From assembly GCA_963575745.1 (NCBI GenBank), contig CAUYUJ010009347.1:327001-391000 (forward strand): a stretch of DNA of 64,000 nucleotides. Direction: 5' to 3'. The notes beneath the pieces are model-generated. The model ran no database searches and was not told where the DNA came from. It was given only the letters and a program-made list of their open reading frames with translations. The stretch comes from Prorocentrum cordatum. Its lineage: Eukaryota > Sar > Dinophyceae > Prorocentrales > Prorocentraceae. Both the position numbers and the translations under genes were made by a program. Below, piece by piece: positions 30,190 to 41,345 of the stretch (positions are counted from its first letter, which is position 1; every line of letters starts with the position of its first letter).

Positions 30190-31340
30190 CGTGGTTGTAG
30201 GTGTTTAGGTGCAGGGCGTGCTCGCCCAGGTCCCTGCGCTGTGCCTCGCGACGCAGGTGGTGCCTCTTGGCAAGGGCCTCCTCCGGGTAGCGTCGGAGGC
30301 GTCCTGAAGTCGAGCCCCGGACCGTTGCGCAGTCGTAGATGAGGCCGCGGACGCTCGCTCTCGATCATCGGCTGACGCGCGCGGTCTGCCCTTCCACGAC
30401 GAAGATGAGGCGGCGCGGGTGGCCGTTGGCCCCCCGGGCCTGCGCCTCGCTGCACCTCGCGGTGTCCACGGGGTGTGAGTCGCGAGGTTCCCGGCCCGAC
30501 CGGCTCTGGCGGCGGCGGCGGCGGCGGGGGCGGCCCAGAGGGCGGCCCGGGGGGCGGGGGGCGGCGGCGGCGCCCGCGGCGCCCGAGGCGCGCTCGAACT
30601 GGGCTGATCAGGAGGGCGTCGACGGCGACGGCGAAATCCAGATAGACCCGACCTCCGATCGATGGGCGCAGGCGTCCCAGGGTCACCGTCGCCGAGGCCC
30701 GGGCGATCGGCGCGCGCTCCGTGAAAACGATCCCCAGGCTTGGCGGGGCGGGGTCCCGATGAGGCCTGCCGAGGGTCTGGCTGCGGCGGCTGCGCGGCCC
30801 AGTGGCTCCACGGCGTGGCGGCCCAGCGCTCGGCGGGGGAGGCCGCGGGCAGGGGCGGCCCTCCAGGCTGGCAGCCAGCCAAGGGCGGCCCCCAGTCTGG
30901 ACGGGGTCGGCGGCGCTGGGCCGAAGGCCGGCGGCTCGCCCATCTTCTCGTAGCCGTCGTCCTCCGTGTCCTCGTCGTCGTCGTCGTCGTCGTCCTCGTC
31001 GTCCTCGGCGAAGATGTCCGGCGCGGTGCGGCGGTCTGGCTGGCTCGCGCCGAGGCGAAACTGGCCCGACTCTTAGTGGTGCCCGTAATATTCGTAGCGC
31101 GTGGCTTCCTCCAGCGATGCCTCTCCTGGCGCTCGGGGGCTCGGGCTGCGCGTCGTCGCCAGCTTCCGCCGCCAGCTTGACTATCCGAACGAGTTCAGCT
31201 CCTGACAGGACCGCGAGGCCCTCCGGCGTCGCGACCAGCGCAACAACGTCGTCGAGTTCGGCTGGCCCCCCGATGAGGCCAAGGAAGCCTGTGGCCGCCA
31301 GGTGGTCGAGGTCGTCGTGCGCACAGTCCCGCTCCTCAGC
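30190..31340 (-). pseudogene. Broken minus-strand gene in GC-rich block, unknown family
   Basis: In minus-strand order: LDHLAATGFLGLIGGPAELD and VATPEGLAVLSGAELVRIVK (about 31330-31180); SLEEATRYEYYGHH, then an in-frame TAA, then LGASQPDRRTAPDIFAEDDE with an Asp run and DTEDDGYEKMGEPPAFGP (about 31120-30920); LGIVFTERAPIARASATVTL and GRVYLDFAVAVDALL (about 30735-30600); EEALAKRHHLRREAQRRDLG and HALHLNTYNHVDADDLVGLG (about 30300-30165). Each is protein-like, but they lie in different frames. I do not recognise the family. Introns plus decay are both possible. Confidence 0.45.
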
Positions 31341-31524
31341 CTCCTTCTCGCGGGTGGCGGCGGGCGCGGGGGGGCGCCGGCGCCGGCGCCTGGGCGGCGC
31401 CTGCTGCGTGGCGGGGGTCCAGCAGCGCGGCCGGCCCGGCGGCCCATGCCGCGCCCGCGCCCCAGCGCAGGGCCGCGGTGTGCGCGGGGGCAACGAGCAC
31501 GGCGGCGGCCTCCATGGCTAAGGC

Positions 31525-31890
31525 TACGGCACCTCGAGAAGGGGCCCCCCCCCCCTTTGCAGAGAAAGGGGGGTTCAGCGCGCTGCTGAGCTGATAAAAA
31601 ACTTCAGCGCAAACCTCCTCTCCTGTGTCCGCGCCGAACTGCCAATGTGCAGTTCGCGCAGTATGTTCAGTTGCAGCCGCGTGGGCTTGCACAAAATTGC
31701 CTTGCCCAGTGTTTTTTTTCCTGGGCAGAATGAGCAAGGAGCGGCAGAGCCGCTTCGAACGCGGCGCCCATTCCCGCAGTTGGAGAGAGGCTGCGGTCTT
31801 GGAGATCTGGTCTCCCAGAAATCTGGGTAGCCTTATTCCTGCTCGGTGCACCAATGCAGTTGGCTTGGTCGGCGTCCCCAGGCGGGGCAC
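31525..31890. other. No gene recognised
   Basis: Lies just upstream of the minus-strand segments; contains a C-run at about 31543-31554 and T-runs near 31707. No promoter claim is made. Confidence 0.4.
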
Positions 31891-31982
31891 AGCAATCCTC
31901 CTCCTCCTCCCCCTCCTCCTCCTCCTCCTCCTCCTCCTTTTCCTTCTCCTCCTCCTTCCCCCTCCTCCTCCTCCTCCACCAT
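31890..31982. repeat. CTC trinucleotide tract
   Basis: Almost pure CTCCTC on the + strand. Confidence 0.95.
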
Positions 31983-32154
31983 ACTGGTTCCTGATATATA
32001 CTTCCTGTCTGTCGCGCCCCGAAGCCAGTCGGATGGGCGGGCCGGGCGTTCCGCTAGATATTTCCTCACCATTAATGACGCTGCAATTGAAACATCGCAA
32101 GAGTTTCACCTATGAAGGGCGGGTGGTACTGTGGCTCTCGCCCCAGCGTGTCGC

Positions 32155-32860
32155 CCACTCGTCTTAAATATTTACAAGAGTTTCGCAGATGCAAAAAGAA
32201 CAAAGGGCTTCACGGATTGAGGGCGAGTTGTTTTCAACATGGGGTTCCCGCATCAACGCCGCGTTCACTCGTCGTTGAATGCAGCAGCTTTACGGATTGA
32301 ATTTCGCGTTCGATCTTGGACCCGTTGTTGGCGCGAAATATCCGGCTTGCACACCGATGACCGCCGAAGACCGCCGAAAACCGTGTTGGGCCGCCTCCCA
32401 GACCCCAGACCGCCGAAGACCGCCGACAGACAACCGAAAACCCCCGAAAACCGCCGAAACACCGCCGAAGACCGCCGAAAGTCCGCCGAAGACCGCCGAA
32501 AGTCCGCCGAAGGACCGCCGAAGACCGCTGAAAACCACCAAAATACCGCCGAAGCCCGCCGAAGACTGTGTCGGGCCCCGACGCCCGTGGCGGGGCGCGC
32601 GCCCGCTGGCGGTTTTCGGAGGTCGATCGGCCGTCTTCGGAGGCCAAGATGTGTGGCGAGGGGTCCATGGTCGAACGCGTAAAGTTGGGGGCCGCTCGTT
32701 TTCAACATGTGGTTCTTGCATCAGTGCCGCGCGCATTCGTTTAAACAAATGGCAAGGGACTTACGGATGGAGCGCGCGTCGTTTTCAGCATGAGACTCTC
32801 GCACCTGTGGCGCGCACATTCCTAAACAATTGCAGGAACTTCATGGATCCCCATCGCTAA
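32155..32860. repeat. Direct repeats around a CGCCGAAGAC minisatellite
   Basis: Segments with TTTCAACATGNGGTTC, GCATCA, GCCGCGCGCATTCGTTTAAA and ACTTACGGAT recur at about 32230, 32697 and, more diverged, 32790. Between them (32350-32560) is a minisatellite of ACCGCCGAAGACCGCCGAAA units, followed by inverted GGTTTTCGGAGGTC DNA at about 32610. Confidence 0.75.
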
Positions 32861-33164
32861 ATGTACCAGAGCTGGTGTTTTTTTGAGCGATTCACATATG
32901 TTTGGGCGCAACAGTTGCGTTCATTTGCAGTGTTTGAATTCCAGGAAGGATGCTTTGGCACAACTCAGGATCGTCCACACGCAACAATGAGGTTGATTAG
33001 TGGCGCTGAAGTTTTGAGAATGGTGCTTTGGCGCGCTTCAGGACCTTCATTGGTCTTCTAACATAGCACTCCCTTCAGTCGGAATGACTCCTTGTGGGGG
33101 CCTGTGAAGAGAGTTTAGGAGGCGGGTTTATTCATACATTGTTGATGAAACTTCGGTTTAGACT

Positions 33165-33232
33165 GGTCCTCCTTCTCCTCCTTCTCCTCCTCCTCCCCCT
33201 CCTTCTCCTCCTCCTCCTCCTCCTATTTTCTT
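33165..33232. repeat. CTC trinucleotide tract
   Basis: CTCCTTCTCCTCCTCC repeats on the + strand. Confidence 0.9.
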
Positions 33233-33584
33233 CCTGGGAGGCAAACCGTTCCCGTTGTCCTCGTGCGGGCCAGCGAGCGCAGCCCGACCCCGCCAGCTTT
33301 CCTTGGGCGTGGCGCCCGCCCGCCGCAGGACGGGCACGAACTGAGGCCGTCCCCCGGCGCCTGCCGTCCGTTCCGGATGGGCATCCAGGACGCCGCAGCT
33401 CTGGGCCAGGGGATTCGTCTTTTCGGTAGCAAAAACCACGACGGAAGGTTTTTCCCTATTTCCGGCCTCTGGTGGCCCTCACTGGGCCTCGGGACCGTCA
33501 AAAAACGACCCGGGATGCAAAACTTGTCCGGGGAATGGGTTGAGACCTCAAGGGGTCGATGTCATGATAAATTCATGACGTCGG

Positions 33585-33760
33585 GGCTCAAGAGGCGGGG
33601 GGTCAATGCAAACGGGGGTCAGTCAGAGCGCCAGATTTTGGAGTATCCTGCAGGGCCAGGGTCGCTTTGACCTGGGTTAGGGTGTACTATCCTGCAGGAT
33701 CTTGCAAAGTTTGACTGGCCCGGGTCTGGATTGATGCAGGTCAGTAGATTCCCGACAATT
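33585..33760 (+). repeat. Dispersed repeat family R1, copy 2
   Basis: GGGGCTCAAGAGGCGG, GTCAATGCAAACGGGGGTCA, CCTGCAGGGCCAGGGTCGC, TCCTGCAGGATCTTGCAAAG and CCCGGGTCTGGATTG occur in the same order as at 575-825 and 51186-51385. Confidence 0.8.
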
Positions 33761-33824
33761 CATGGGATCTTTGTGTGTTTTCGTAATTCTGTCTTCGGAG
33801 TTTTCTCGGGTGCGCTAGCGTCTG

Positions 33825-34540
33825 GCAATCGATGAGAAAAAGCTGATGTAGCGTCGATTAGCGTCGATGTAGCGTCGATTGCATGGAAGGCTCCCATGCG
33901 TTGCCACATATGGCTCTCCGCACAGGAGGCTCTCCGCACAGGAGGCTCTCCGCCCTCCGCCCGCTTCTCGTCAGAGCTAATCCTCAGGGGCACCGTTAGA
34001 GGGGTGGTACAGGCTCATCCTGGGCGGAAGACGTGATTATCCGTATCCACGGCCTCGCGGGCTGACCCCTGGGCCGCGGCCCCGTGCATACGCGTCGTTT
34101 TGTGTGTAGACGTGCACATATCAAACGGCTCGGAGCAATTGTTGGGACGGGTCGCGTGTTTGGAGATCTTTTTTTGTTGCACCTTTCTCGTTGTGTTGTC
34201 CACCTCTGGCTGATAAGGAGATCGGGTGGGCTGGAATACGAAACTGGGTTATCCGATGCACGATTGCCACGTGCACGCGCGCAGCTGTCGGGTCCGACAA
34301 GCTCCTACAGCCCAGCAGTGGCTCGGGCGTCATCCCTCGATTTCCCCACCCGCCCGTTCGGTAGCAAATCATGGGAGCCTGGTCTAACCCTCGAATTTCG
34401 CCCTTAGCGTTGGTGATCGTCGATTAGCGCCTGGAAGTCCTTGAGATAGCGCCAATGCAGCTTCGGCTAGCGTCGATTAGCCTCGATTTAGCGTCGATGA
34501 GCGTCGATTTAGCGTCTACTAGTGTCGCTTCGCAAGAGCC
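33825..34540. repeat. TAGCGTCGATT repeats in two clusters
   Basis: Clusters at about 33835-33882 and 34430-34530 repeat TAGCGTCGATT/GTAGCGTCGATT. The DNA between them is unremarkable. Confidence 0.75.
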
Positions 34541-34852
34541 GACTAGATGGTATGGGAGGCTCCTACGAGTTGCCACCCAACGCCCATTTCCCCTGGCGTA
34601 GATCAGGGGCTGGGCTTTGAGCCCGAGGCCCTCGCAGAAGGATGCCGCAGGTCCGCGCGGGCTCTCGCTTTCCGAAGGGCTGCCTCCAACAGCTGCGGCC
34701 CGTCTCCTCCCGGCTTCCTGAGCCGCAGGCGCCGCGGCCGCTTTTTCAGCGTCCGTTTCTGGCGGATGCCCGTGGAGACGTGAGTGGGCTCGCCGCTCTC
34801 CGCTCTCGTCAGAACCACGCCAGGGGCAATTGTCGGCCGACGACGGCGTCTG

Positions 34853-34955
34853 TGCACCACCACCGTGCCAGGCCAGGGCCATCCTGGGCCAGGATGGCGT
34901 ATAGACCCTCCTGGCCTCGGCCAGGAGGGCCCTGGCTTGGCACGGTTGGTGGTGC
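34853..34955. repeat. Long imperfect hairpin
   Basis: Arms 34853-34880 and 34928-34955 pair over about 28 bases with two to three mismatches or bulges. Inside, CTGGGCCAGGATGG and CTCCTGGCCTCGGCCAGGAGG form further short palindromes. Confidence 0.75.
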
Positions 34956-34977
34956 ATCGATGCCTTCTGCGTATTTC

Positions 34978-35328
34978 GGGGGGGGGGGGGGGGGGGGGCA
35001 GGCTCAGGGAGGGAGGCATCGACCCCCAGTGGCCTTCTTGATCGCCCAGGGGCGTGCACTTTCGCTGTCGGGGGCCCATCGCCGACCTGCCGACACTGTG
35101 TGTCCGCTCCCAGCTCGATTCTCGCCCCCCCCCGAGCCAGTCTCCCCCCTCGCGCTCCTCCTCACCGCGCCCCTCTCTCCCGCCCCCCCCCCCCCCCTCG
35201 GCTCCTTCGCTCCCTCGGCCGTAGGGTTGTATGTCTGTTTCGGCTCTGGAACGATCCCCTCCTCGAGATCCACCTCCTCCTCCTCCTCCTCCTCCTCCTC
35301 CTCCTCCTCCTCCTCCTCCTCCATCCCT
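34978..35328. repeat. G-run, C-run and CTC tract
   Basis: A G-run (about 34979-34998), a C-run (about 35183-35198) and CTC repeats (35270-35325) with unique sequence between. Confidence 0.9.
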
Positions 35329-35929
35329 TCTCCCCGAGGCGTGGTGCGGGCTGCGGGGTGCGGGGTATTTGGGGTCCTCAGTGGCAGGGTGCGCGTAGCG
35401 CCCCGCCCCGCACATGTCGGCGCACCCGTCGTACGACTCGTTGCCCTTTGGGTAGCTCCACCGCATGCCTCAGTGGCAAAGGCCGCATGGTGTCCCCCCG
35501 CCCACTTCGGCACGCCCCTCGCGCGAATCGTGGCTCCGACTGGAGCTCCACCGATGGCGCCAGTGGCAAAGTCTGTACGGCGTTCTCCCGCTTTTTGCGA
35601 AAGCCTTACAGCCAGTGCCTCCGACCCTGAGGGCAGGACCTCCACTGGGACCCCCGCTGGCGAACCCCCCCAGGACCTGCCTGGACCCCAGGGGCGGGTG
35701 GGCAGTATTCCGACCCGGACCCCCCCCGAGAAAAGGTAAACATCGGCGAAGTCGACCTCTCACCCGCCAACCGTGTCACCGTGTCTACACCAGCCACCCT
35801 CGCTCACCCACTCCGAAATTGCACCGTTCACCATCGGAATTGTGCTTTCACCGGCTGTCTGAGGGCGCGCTCCCGAGCTTCCGCAGAACCGCGTTCATGT
35901 TCCGCCAACGCTTCAACGGGGAACCCTTA

Positions 35930-36035
35930 AGGGCTCAAGTGAGGGAGCCTGCAGGATCAAGTAAGGCATCCTGCAGGATCCTGATGCATCCTCGAGGATC
36001 AAGTGAGGGATCCTGAAAGGTCAACTGAAGGGAAC
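35930..36035. repeat. GATCAAGTGAGGGATCCTGCAGG short repeats
   Basis: About four copies of a 25-bp unit (CCTGCAGGATCAAGTGAGG). CCTGCAGGATC also occurs in repeat family R1. Confidence 0.7.
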
Positions 36036-36054
36036 CCTCCTACCTCCTATCTCC

Positions 36055-36205
36055 CCTCCTCCTCGTCGTCCTCCTCCTCCTCCCACTCCTCCTCCTCCTC
36101 CTCCTCCTCTTCCTCCTCCTCCTCCTCCTCCTCTTCTTCCTCCTCCTCCTCCTCCCCTTCTTCCTCCTCCTCCTCCTTCTCCTTCTCCTCTCCTTATATC
36201 TCCTC
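36055..36205. repeat. CTC trinucleotide tract
   Basis: CTCCTCCTC with TTC interruptions on the + strand. Confidence 0.95.
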
Positions 36206-36557
36206 CTTGTCCTCCTCAGAGCTTCTCCTACGTCCTCACCATCAATACCAACACCAACCGCGATGTATCGTCAACGTCGGCATGGATGAAATCGGGATCC
36301 ACATTGAGCCGCGTGGCCGATGCATCGGCGATGCGGCGCGAGCCTCCGGTACCATCCACTCGGACCCCATTTGGGAGGGCTAGAGTGGAGCATAATTCCC
36401 AGCGTCTGGGTGCGCTCTTACCAGGATTTCGAGGCGAATCCAGGCGTGGCGGCGAGGGCCTCACAGGAGCCCCAGAACAGCGAAAACGAGGTGCAGCGGT
36501 ATCGGTGTTTTTTCCTCCTCTGACGTTCTTTTTTGAGCGTTCGCGCTGGGGTCGCCG

Positions 36558-36912
36558 ATGGTGGCAGTGGTGATGATGGTGATGATGGTGGTGATGATGA
36601 CGATGATGCTGCTGCTGATGGTGATGATGATGATGATGGTGATGGTGATGGTGATGATGCTGATGCTGATGCTGCGGATGATGATTTTGCTGGTGCTGCT
36701 GAGTATGATTATGCTTTGCTGATGATGATGCTGATGATGTTGTTGCTGCTGCTGATGATGATAATGCTGATGCTGATGCTGATGATGATGCTGATGGTGC
36801 TGATGCTAATGCTAATGCAGAGGATGACGATGATGACGATGATGCTGATGCTGTTGCTGATGATGGTGATGATGATGACGATGATGGCAGGATGAGGATG
36901 ATGGTGATGACG
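36558..36912. repeat. GAT/GCT trinucleotide tract
   Basis: GATGATGAT with GCTGATGCTGATG interruptions. Confidence 0.95.
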
Positions 36913-37159
36913 ATTGGTGGGCCCCATCGGGATTTCCACGAAATGTGTGTTTCCGCACATGTCTGCACACACCTCACAAGCTTCGTGGCCTTGGTGGGAG
37001 CTCCACCGAAGGCCCCAGAGGCAAAGTCCGCATGGCGTCCCACCGTTCATTTCGGCGCACCCCTTGCGCTAATTGTGGCCCTCCAGAGAGCTCCATCGAA
37101 GGCCCCTGTGGCAGGGCCCGCATGGCCTCTCCCCGCCCATTTCGGCGCACCCCGGAAGG

Positions 37160-37258
37160 GACGGAGGAGGAAAAGGCCGAGAATGAGGAGGGGAGGAGGA
37201 GGAGGAGGAGGAGGAGGACGAGGAGGAGGAGGGCGAGGAGAAGGAGGAGGAGGACACA
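37160..37258. repeat. GGA purine tract
   Basis: GGAGGAGGAGG repeats on the + strand, inside the satellite region. Confidence 0.85.
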
Positions 37259-38110
37259 GCGCCCCTCGCGTCCATTGCTCTCTTTTCCCTGCCACTACTC
37301 TCATCGGGACACCCCTGACTCACACGTTTCATACACCCATCGGTAGCTCCAACTAAAAGCGTAATGCTACGGTTCGCATGGCGTCCTCGCGCACATTCTG
37401 ACACCTAGGGAGCCCGCCGATTTCGGCACACCTCACGCGTTTTGTGGCCAATAGGGAGCTCCACGGAAGGCCCTGGCAGCAGTGTTCGCATAAGTGGTGT
37501 TCTTCCCGAACTGTCGGCACACTTCTCGCGCAGTTAGTGGCCTGACAGGCAGTCTCATCGAAGGCCTCAGCGGCTTGGTTACCATAGGGCCCCCACTCCC
37601 CACACGTACACATTTCGGCACACCCCTCACAAGTCTCATTCAGGAGCGAGAGAAGGACGTACACGTACGTGAATCCACGCTGGCTTCGAGAGTTCGCATT
37701 GCGCCGATGTTCGTATCACGCGGCCTGTCTCGCGGGTCAAGGGCTCGTGTTCATGTACATAGCTGGGCGCGTACGTCCTTTGTGGGCTCCCTACTCATGG
37801 CCTCATCCGGGGCTCCAGCGAAGGCCACAGTGGCAGGATTAACTCAGCGTTGTCCCGCTCATTTCCGCACACCTTTCGCGCGTGTCTTCGCCCCATAGGG
37901 AGGCCTTACAAAGGCCTCGCGGCAGGATTCGCGTAGCGTTCCTCTGCGCATTCTGCACACCTCTCACAGGTTTCGTTGCCTCATCGGGGTCTCCACCGAA
38001 GGCTCCAGTGGCAGGATTCGCATAGCGCCCCCACTCGCACGAGTCGTTGCCCCATAGGGAGCTCCACCGAATGCCGTGGCAGGGTTCGCATGGCGTCCGC
38101 CCGCCCATTT

Positions 38111-39390
38111 GGCATATCCCTTTGCAAATAGTTGGGTCTTCTGCCATGCTAATTATTTGATGGGTTTGGTGGCCTGTGTGTGTAGGTTCCAGGCCGTTAG
38201 AGGTGTTTCTGGTTAGTTCTAGGATAAGGAGCGACTGTGTGAAGCGTGGGGATACGGAGCGTAGGTGTGCATTCGCGGTCGTACTTATTTGCATTCTGAG
38301 TCTGCAGCCCCTGTAAGTGATAGTGTCGGAGTGGTGATATACTTTCAGTTGTTCTGTGCGCCTGGTCCAGAAGCACGCCTGATGGGCCTGACTACCAGCT
38401 TGTTTGTGTGTATGTGCGCGTCCCCAGATCCCTGCGCACCCTGCACTCGGGCCTCTTCTTGCTCCAGTGGAAGTCCAGCGTCTCCTCACGGCGATAATCG
38501 GTGATTTCTTTTCGTGGTTCTGACATGATTCACCTCTGGGTTCCGCCCTGAGAGACTCTCTCAAGCAGCGGCTGCTGCTTCTCGGTGCCCTGGCGCCATT
38601 CGCCCCCGCACGTGTCCCCCTGGGGCGCGCCTCTGCCAGACGCCGTCGCCGCCAGCCCCGCTGCTGATGTCCGCCACCCGCCACCGCCCCTTGGGAGCTT
38701 GGCCAACCAGCGCCCGTTTTGCGCCGCCGACCGCTGCTCCCCGCCGCTGCCCGCTGCCCGCTGCCCCCCTCCACTGTCTGCCCCGTGAGGGACCGGCGCC
38801 TCCTCTCCTGCACTTGCCAGCTTTCCAGGGTCGATCTTCGGTGGCCTTAGTTAGCCCGGCTTGGACTCTTTGGGCGCTCGAGCGGCTTTCGCCCTGGATG
38901 CGTGCGACCGTGTATGTATATTTGTGCGCTTGTGTATGAGTGATGCGTAGCTGCGTGCATGTGGGTGGGCGCCTTCACGACTACGTGCATGCTTGCTTGC
39001 GTCTGGGAAGGTGGTTTGTGGGCGGGAACGACGGCAGCTGGGTCAGTTGGCCGGCAGGTACGTGCGCGGGTGATGGTGTCGGGAGTGTGTGAGGCAGAGA
39101 CCCATTTTATATAGGGCTGCAGCTTTGCCTCTTTGATTTCCGCATCGGCTTGAAGATGCCTTATATGTTTGCCTCGCCGTGACCGCGTCGAAGGACTTCT
39201 GCAAACACTTCACTGATGTGTTCGAGGTGCCGCTCTCTTTCGCCGTACTGCTTGCTTGCACTTTTGAGATCTTCAGAGTGTATCCCATTATACGTCTATG
39301 AATGCATTCTAGGTGTAAGCTAAGTGATGAGAACTACGTGATGCAAGCTATGTGGTGGAAGGAAGGGTCAACCTATGTGATGCAAGCTAA
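38111..39390. other. No gene recognised
   Basis: Mixed-composition sequence with short open frames and no recognised motif. Confidence 0.5.
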
Positions 39391-39394
39391 GTGT

Positions 39395-39850
39395 CGCAAC
39401 TTCGACGGACCCTCCAAGCGCGGCGGGCGGCACCGAGGCGGCAACGGGCGGCGACGCGACGAACCCTCGACGGACCTCCCCCGAGTTGGCGGCACCTAGG
39501 CGGCAACGAGGCGGCGCTGGGCGGCGACGCGAGGCCTCGACGGACACCCCCACGCGGGCGGCAACGGGGCGGCAACGGGGCGGCCACGGGCGGCGACGCG
39601 GCGAGACCTTGACGGACTCCCCTCGGTGGGCGGCGACGGGGCGGCAACGAGGCGGGGACGCGGCGAGTCCTCAACGGACGCCCCCAAGCGGGTGGCAACG
39701 GGGCGGCAACGAGGAGGCAACGGGGCGGCGACGCGGCGAGATCTCGACGGACTCCCCCATGTGGGCGGCAACCAGGCGACAACGGGCGGCGACGCGGTGA
39801 AACCGAAACGGACACACCCAGATTCTCAGGAACGCCGGGACGAACCCCTC
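39395..39850. repeat. GGCGGCAACG minisatellite
   Basis: Units built from GGGGCGGCAACG, GGCGGCGACGCGGCGAG and CCTCGACGGACTCCCCC, with an irregular long period. Open frames on both strands are artefacts of the repeat. Confidence 0.85.
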
Positions 39851-39939
39851 AGTGCAAGCGCTGTTGGGCAGAGTTGGGAATAACCAGTCGGGGGCTAATC
39901 TTATTTTATATGCACGCATATAGACGCGCGCCGTTGCAT

Positions 39940-39993
39940 CTACATATATAGATGTATATATATGTATAGATATGCATCCGTGCATTCATGCGT

Positions 39994-40024
<31 letters not shown>

Positions 40025-40031
40025 TAAGTAA

Positions 40032-40062
<31 letters not shown>

Positions 40063-40072
40063 CAGAGAATTG
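39940..40072. repeat. TA- and GA-rich microsatellites
   Basis: TATATAGATGTATATATATG (about 39940) followed by GAGAGAGA (about 39992-40070). Confidence 0.9.
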
Positions 40073-40106
40073 CGATCCAGCGTGAGTATCAGTGTGCTTT
40101 CCCACC

Positions 40107-40127
40107 TCCGTAGCCGTTCGGCTCAAG
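40107..40127 (+). other. Relic of the dinoflagellate spliced leader
   Basis: The sequence starts TCCGTAGCC and ends GGCTCAAG, exactly as in the known 22-nt dinoflagellate leader; only the middle differs (GTTC here against ATTTT). It is not followed by a GT donor, so this is not a leader gene. A leader inside genomic DNA upstream of an ORF suggests a reverse-transcribed, trans-spliced mRNA that re-entered the genome. Confidence 0.6.
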
Positions 40128-40189
40128 CCATCACCCGAGCTGTTCTGCCTCCAAGCAGTCAGTGCTGGCCGCAACACGTGCCCATACGA

Positions 40190-40618
40190 ATGAACGTATC
40201 CGTGGTATCCCCGAGAGGGACGACAAGCCCAGTGAACGTGACAGCCGATCTCTCGGAGTCTGTCAAAGTCAAGCGTGTGGACAGTATCCCTGGCACGTTG
40301 AGCAAGGCGTCCAGTGTCGAGCAGATTACAACAAAGATCAGGCTGGTGAAGCCAGGGCCGTTGTCTGGTGTGCAGCGCGGGTTCTGGGTGGCCGTCTCAG
40401 TTTTCTTGCCGTTGCAGGTCATAACAAAGGATGAGATGTTTGCTGAGGATGTGCTCGACTTTCTGCATAGCGCATATTCGACGGTGTGGAGCTTGCGCCT
40501 TGCCAGAAGTATCAAGTGGGTAGGCGGTGAGAATCTTGCACGACTAATGGATTCAATCGGGGACGCCTACGGTGAGTCACCGCAGTCCCTGCGCCTTAAG
40601 GAAACGCCTGTATCGTGA
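40190..40618 (+). CDS. Short ORF behind the spliced-leader relic (possible retrocopy)
   Basis: The ATG at 40190 is the first in this frame after the leader relic. It encodes 142 residues starting MNVSVVSPRGTTSPVNVTAD. The 3' half is the more protein-like (ITKDEMFAEDVLDFLHSAYS, ENLARLMDSIGDAYG). An alternative reading is an internal exon from a TTGCAG acceptor at about 40418 to a GTGAGT donor at 40572. I do not recognise the protein. If it is a retrocopy it should lack introns. Confidence 0.35.
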   Translation: MNVSVVSPRGTTSPVNVTADLSESVKVKRVDSIPGTLSKASSVEQITTKIRLVKPGPLSGVQRGFWVAVSVFLPLQVITKDEMFAEDVLDFLHSAYSTVWSLRLARSIKWVGGENLARLMDSIGDAYGESPQSLRLKETPVS

Positions 40619-40767
40619 AACGTCCGAAAGTGTTGCCACGCTTGTGGACTGCGTGTCCTCCCAGCTGTTAGGGAACCTTTTTGGGGAACACAGGGCAGGA
40701 CCTCTCTTGGGAGTTATTTTGTGCTGGCTTGTGGCCAGTGCCGCCGATCCAGTGCGCTCCAGATACT

Positions 40768-41136
40768 GATGATGGTGATGCTGATGATGATGAGGTTTAT
40801 GATGGCGATGATGATGACAATGATTTGTTTTGCCGTAGATCGGACAAGAACGTCCGCAGGAGGAGGGATGACTATGCACATGAACATGAATATGCTGATG
40901 CTGATGATGATGCTGATATTGCTGATTCTGATGATGCTGTTGCTGTTGATTGTGATGCTGATGATGCTGATGATGATGGTGGTGATGATGATGCTGATGA
41001 TGCTGATGATGATGCTGATGATGATGATGCTGATGATGCTGATGATGAATGATGATGCTGATGCTGATGATGCTGATGATGATGCTGATGATGCTGACGA
41101 TGATGCTGATGACGATGATGATGATGATGATGATGC

Positions 41137-41183
<47 letters not shown>

Positions 41184-41184
41184 C

Positions 41185-41234
<50 letters not shown>

Positions 41235-41235
41235 C

Positions 41236-41270
<35 letters not shown>

Positions 41271-41345
41271 CTGATGATGATTATTATTATTATGATGATG
41301 GTGATGCTGATTATGATGATGATTCTGATGATGTGTATCATGGTA
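40768..41345. repeat. GAT/GCT trinucleotide tract
   Basis: GATGATGCTGATGATG repeats over most of the interval, with a unique stretch at about 40820-40870. Confidence 0.95.

Larger units (their letters stand above)
35385..38110. repeat. ~85-bp satellite family in several clusters
   Basis: Units share GGGAGCTCCACCGAAGGC, CAGTGGCAGGGTTCGCATGG, CGCCCATTTCGGCACACCCC and TCGTGGCC. Clusters lie at about 35385-35600, 36935-37160, 37415-37650 and 37790-38110, interrupted by other repeats. Open frames on both strands within the clusters are artefacts of the repeat. Confidence 0.8.
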
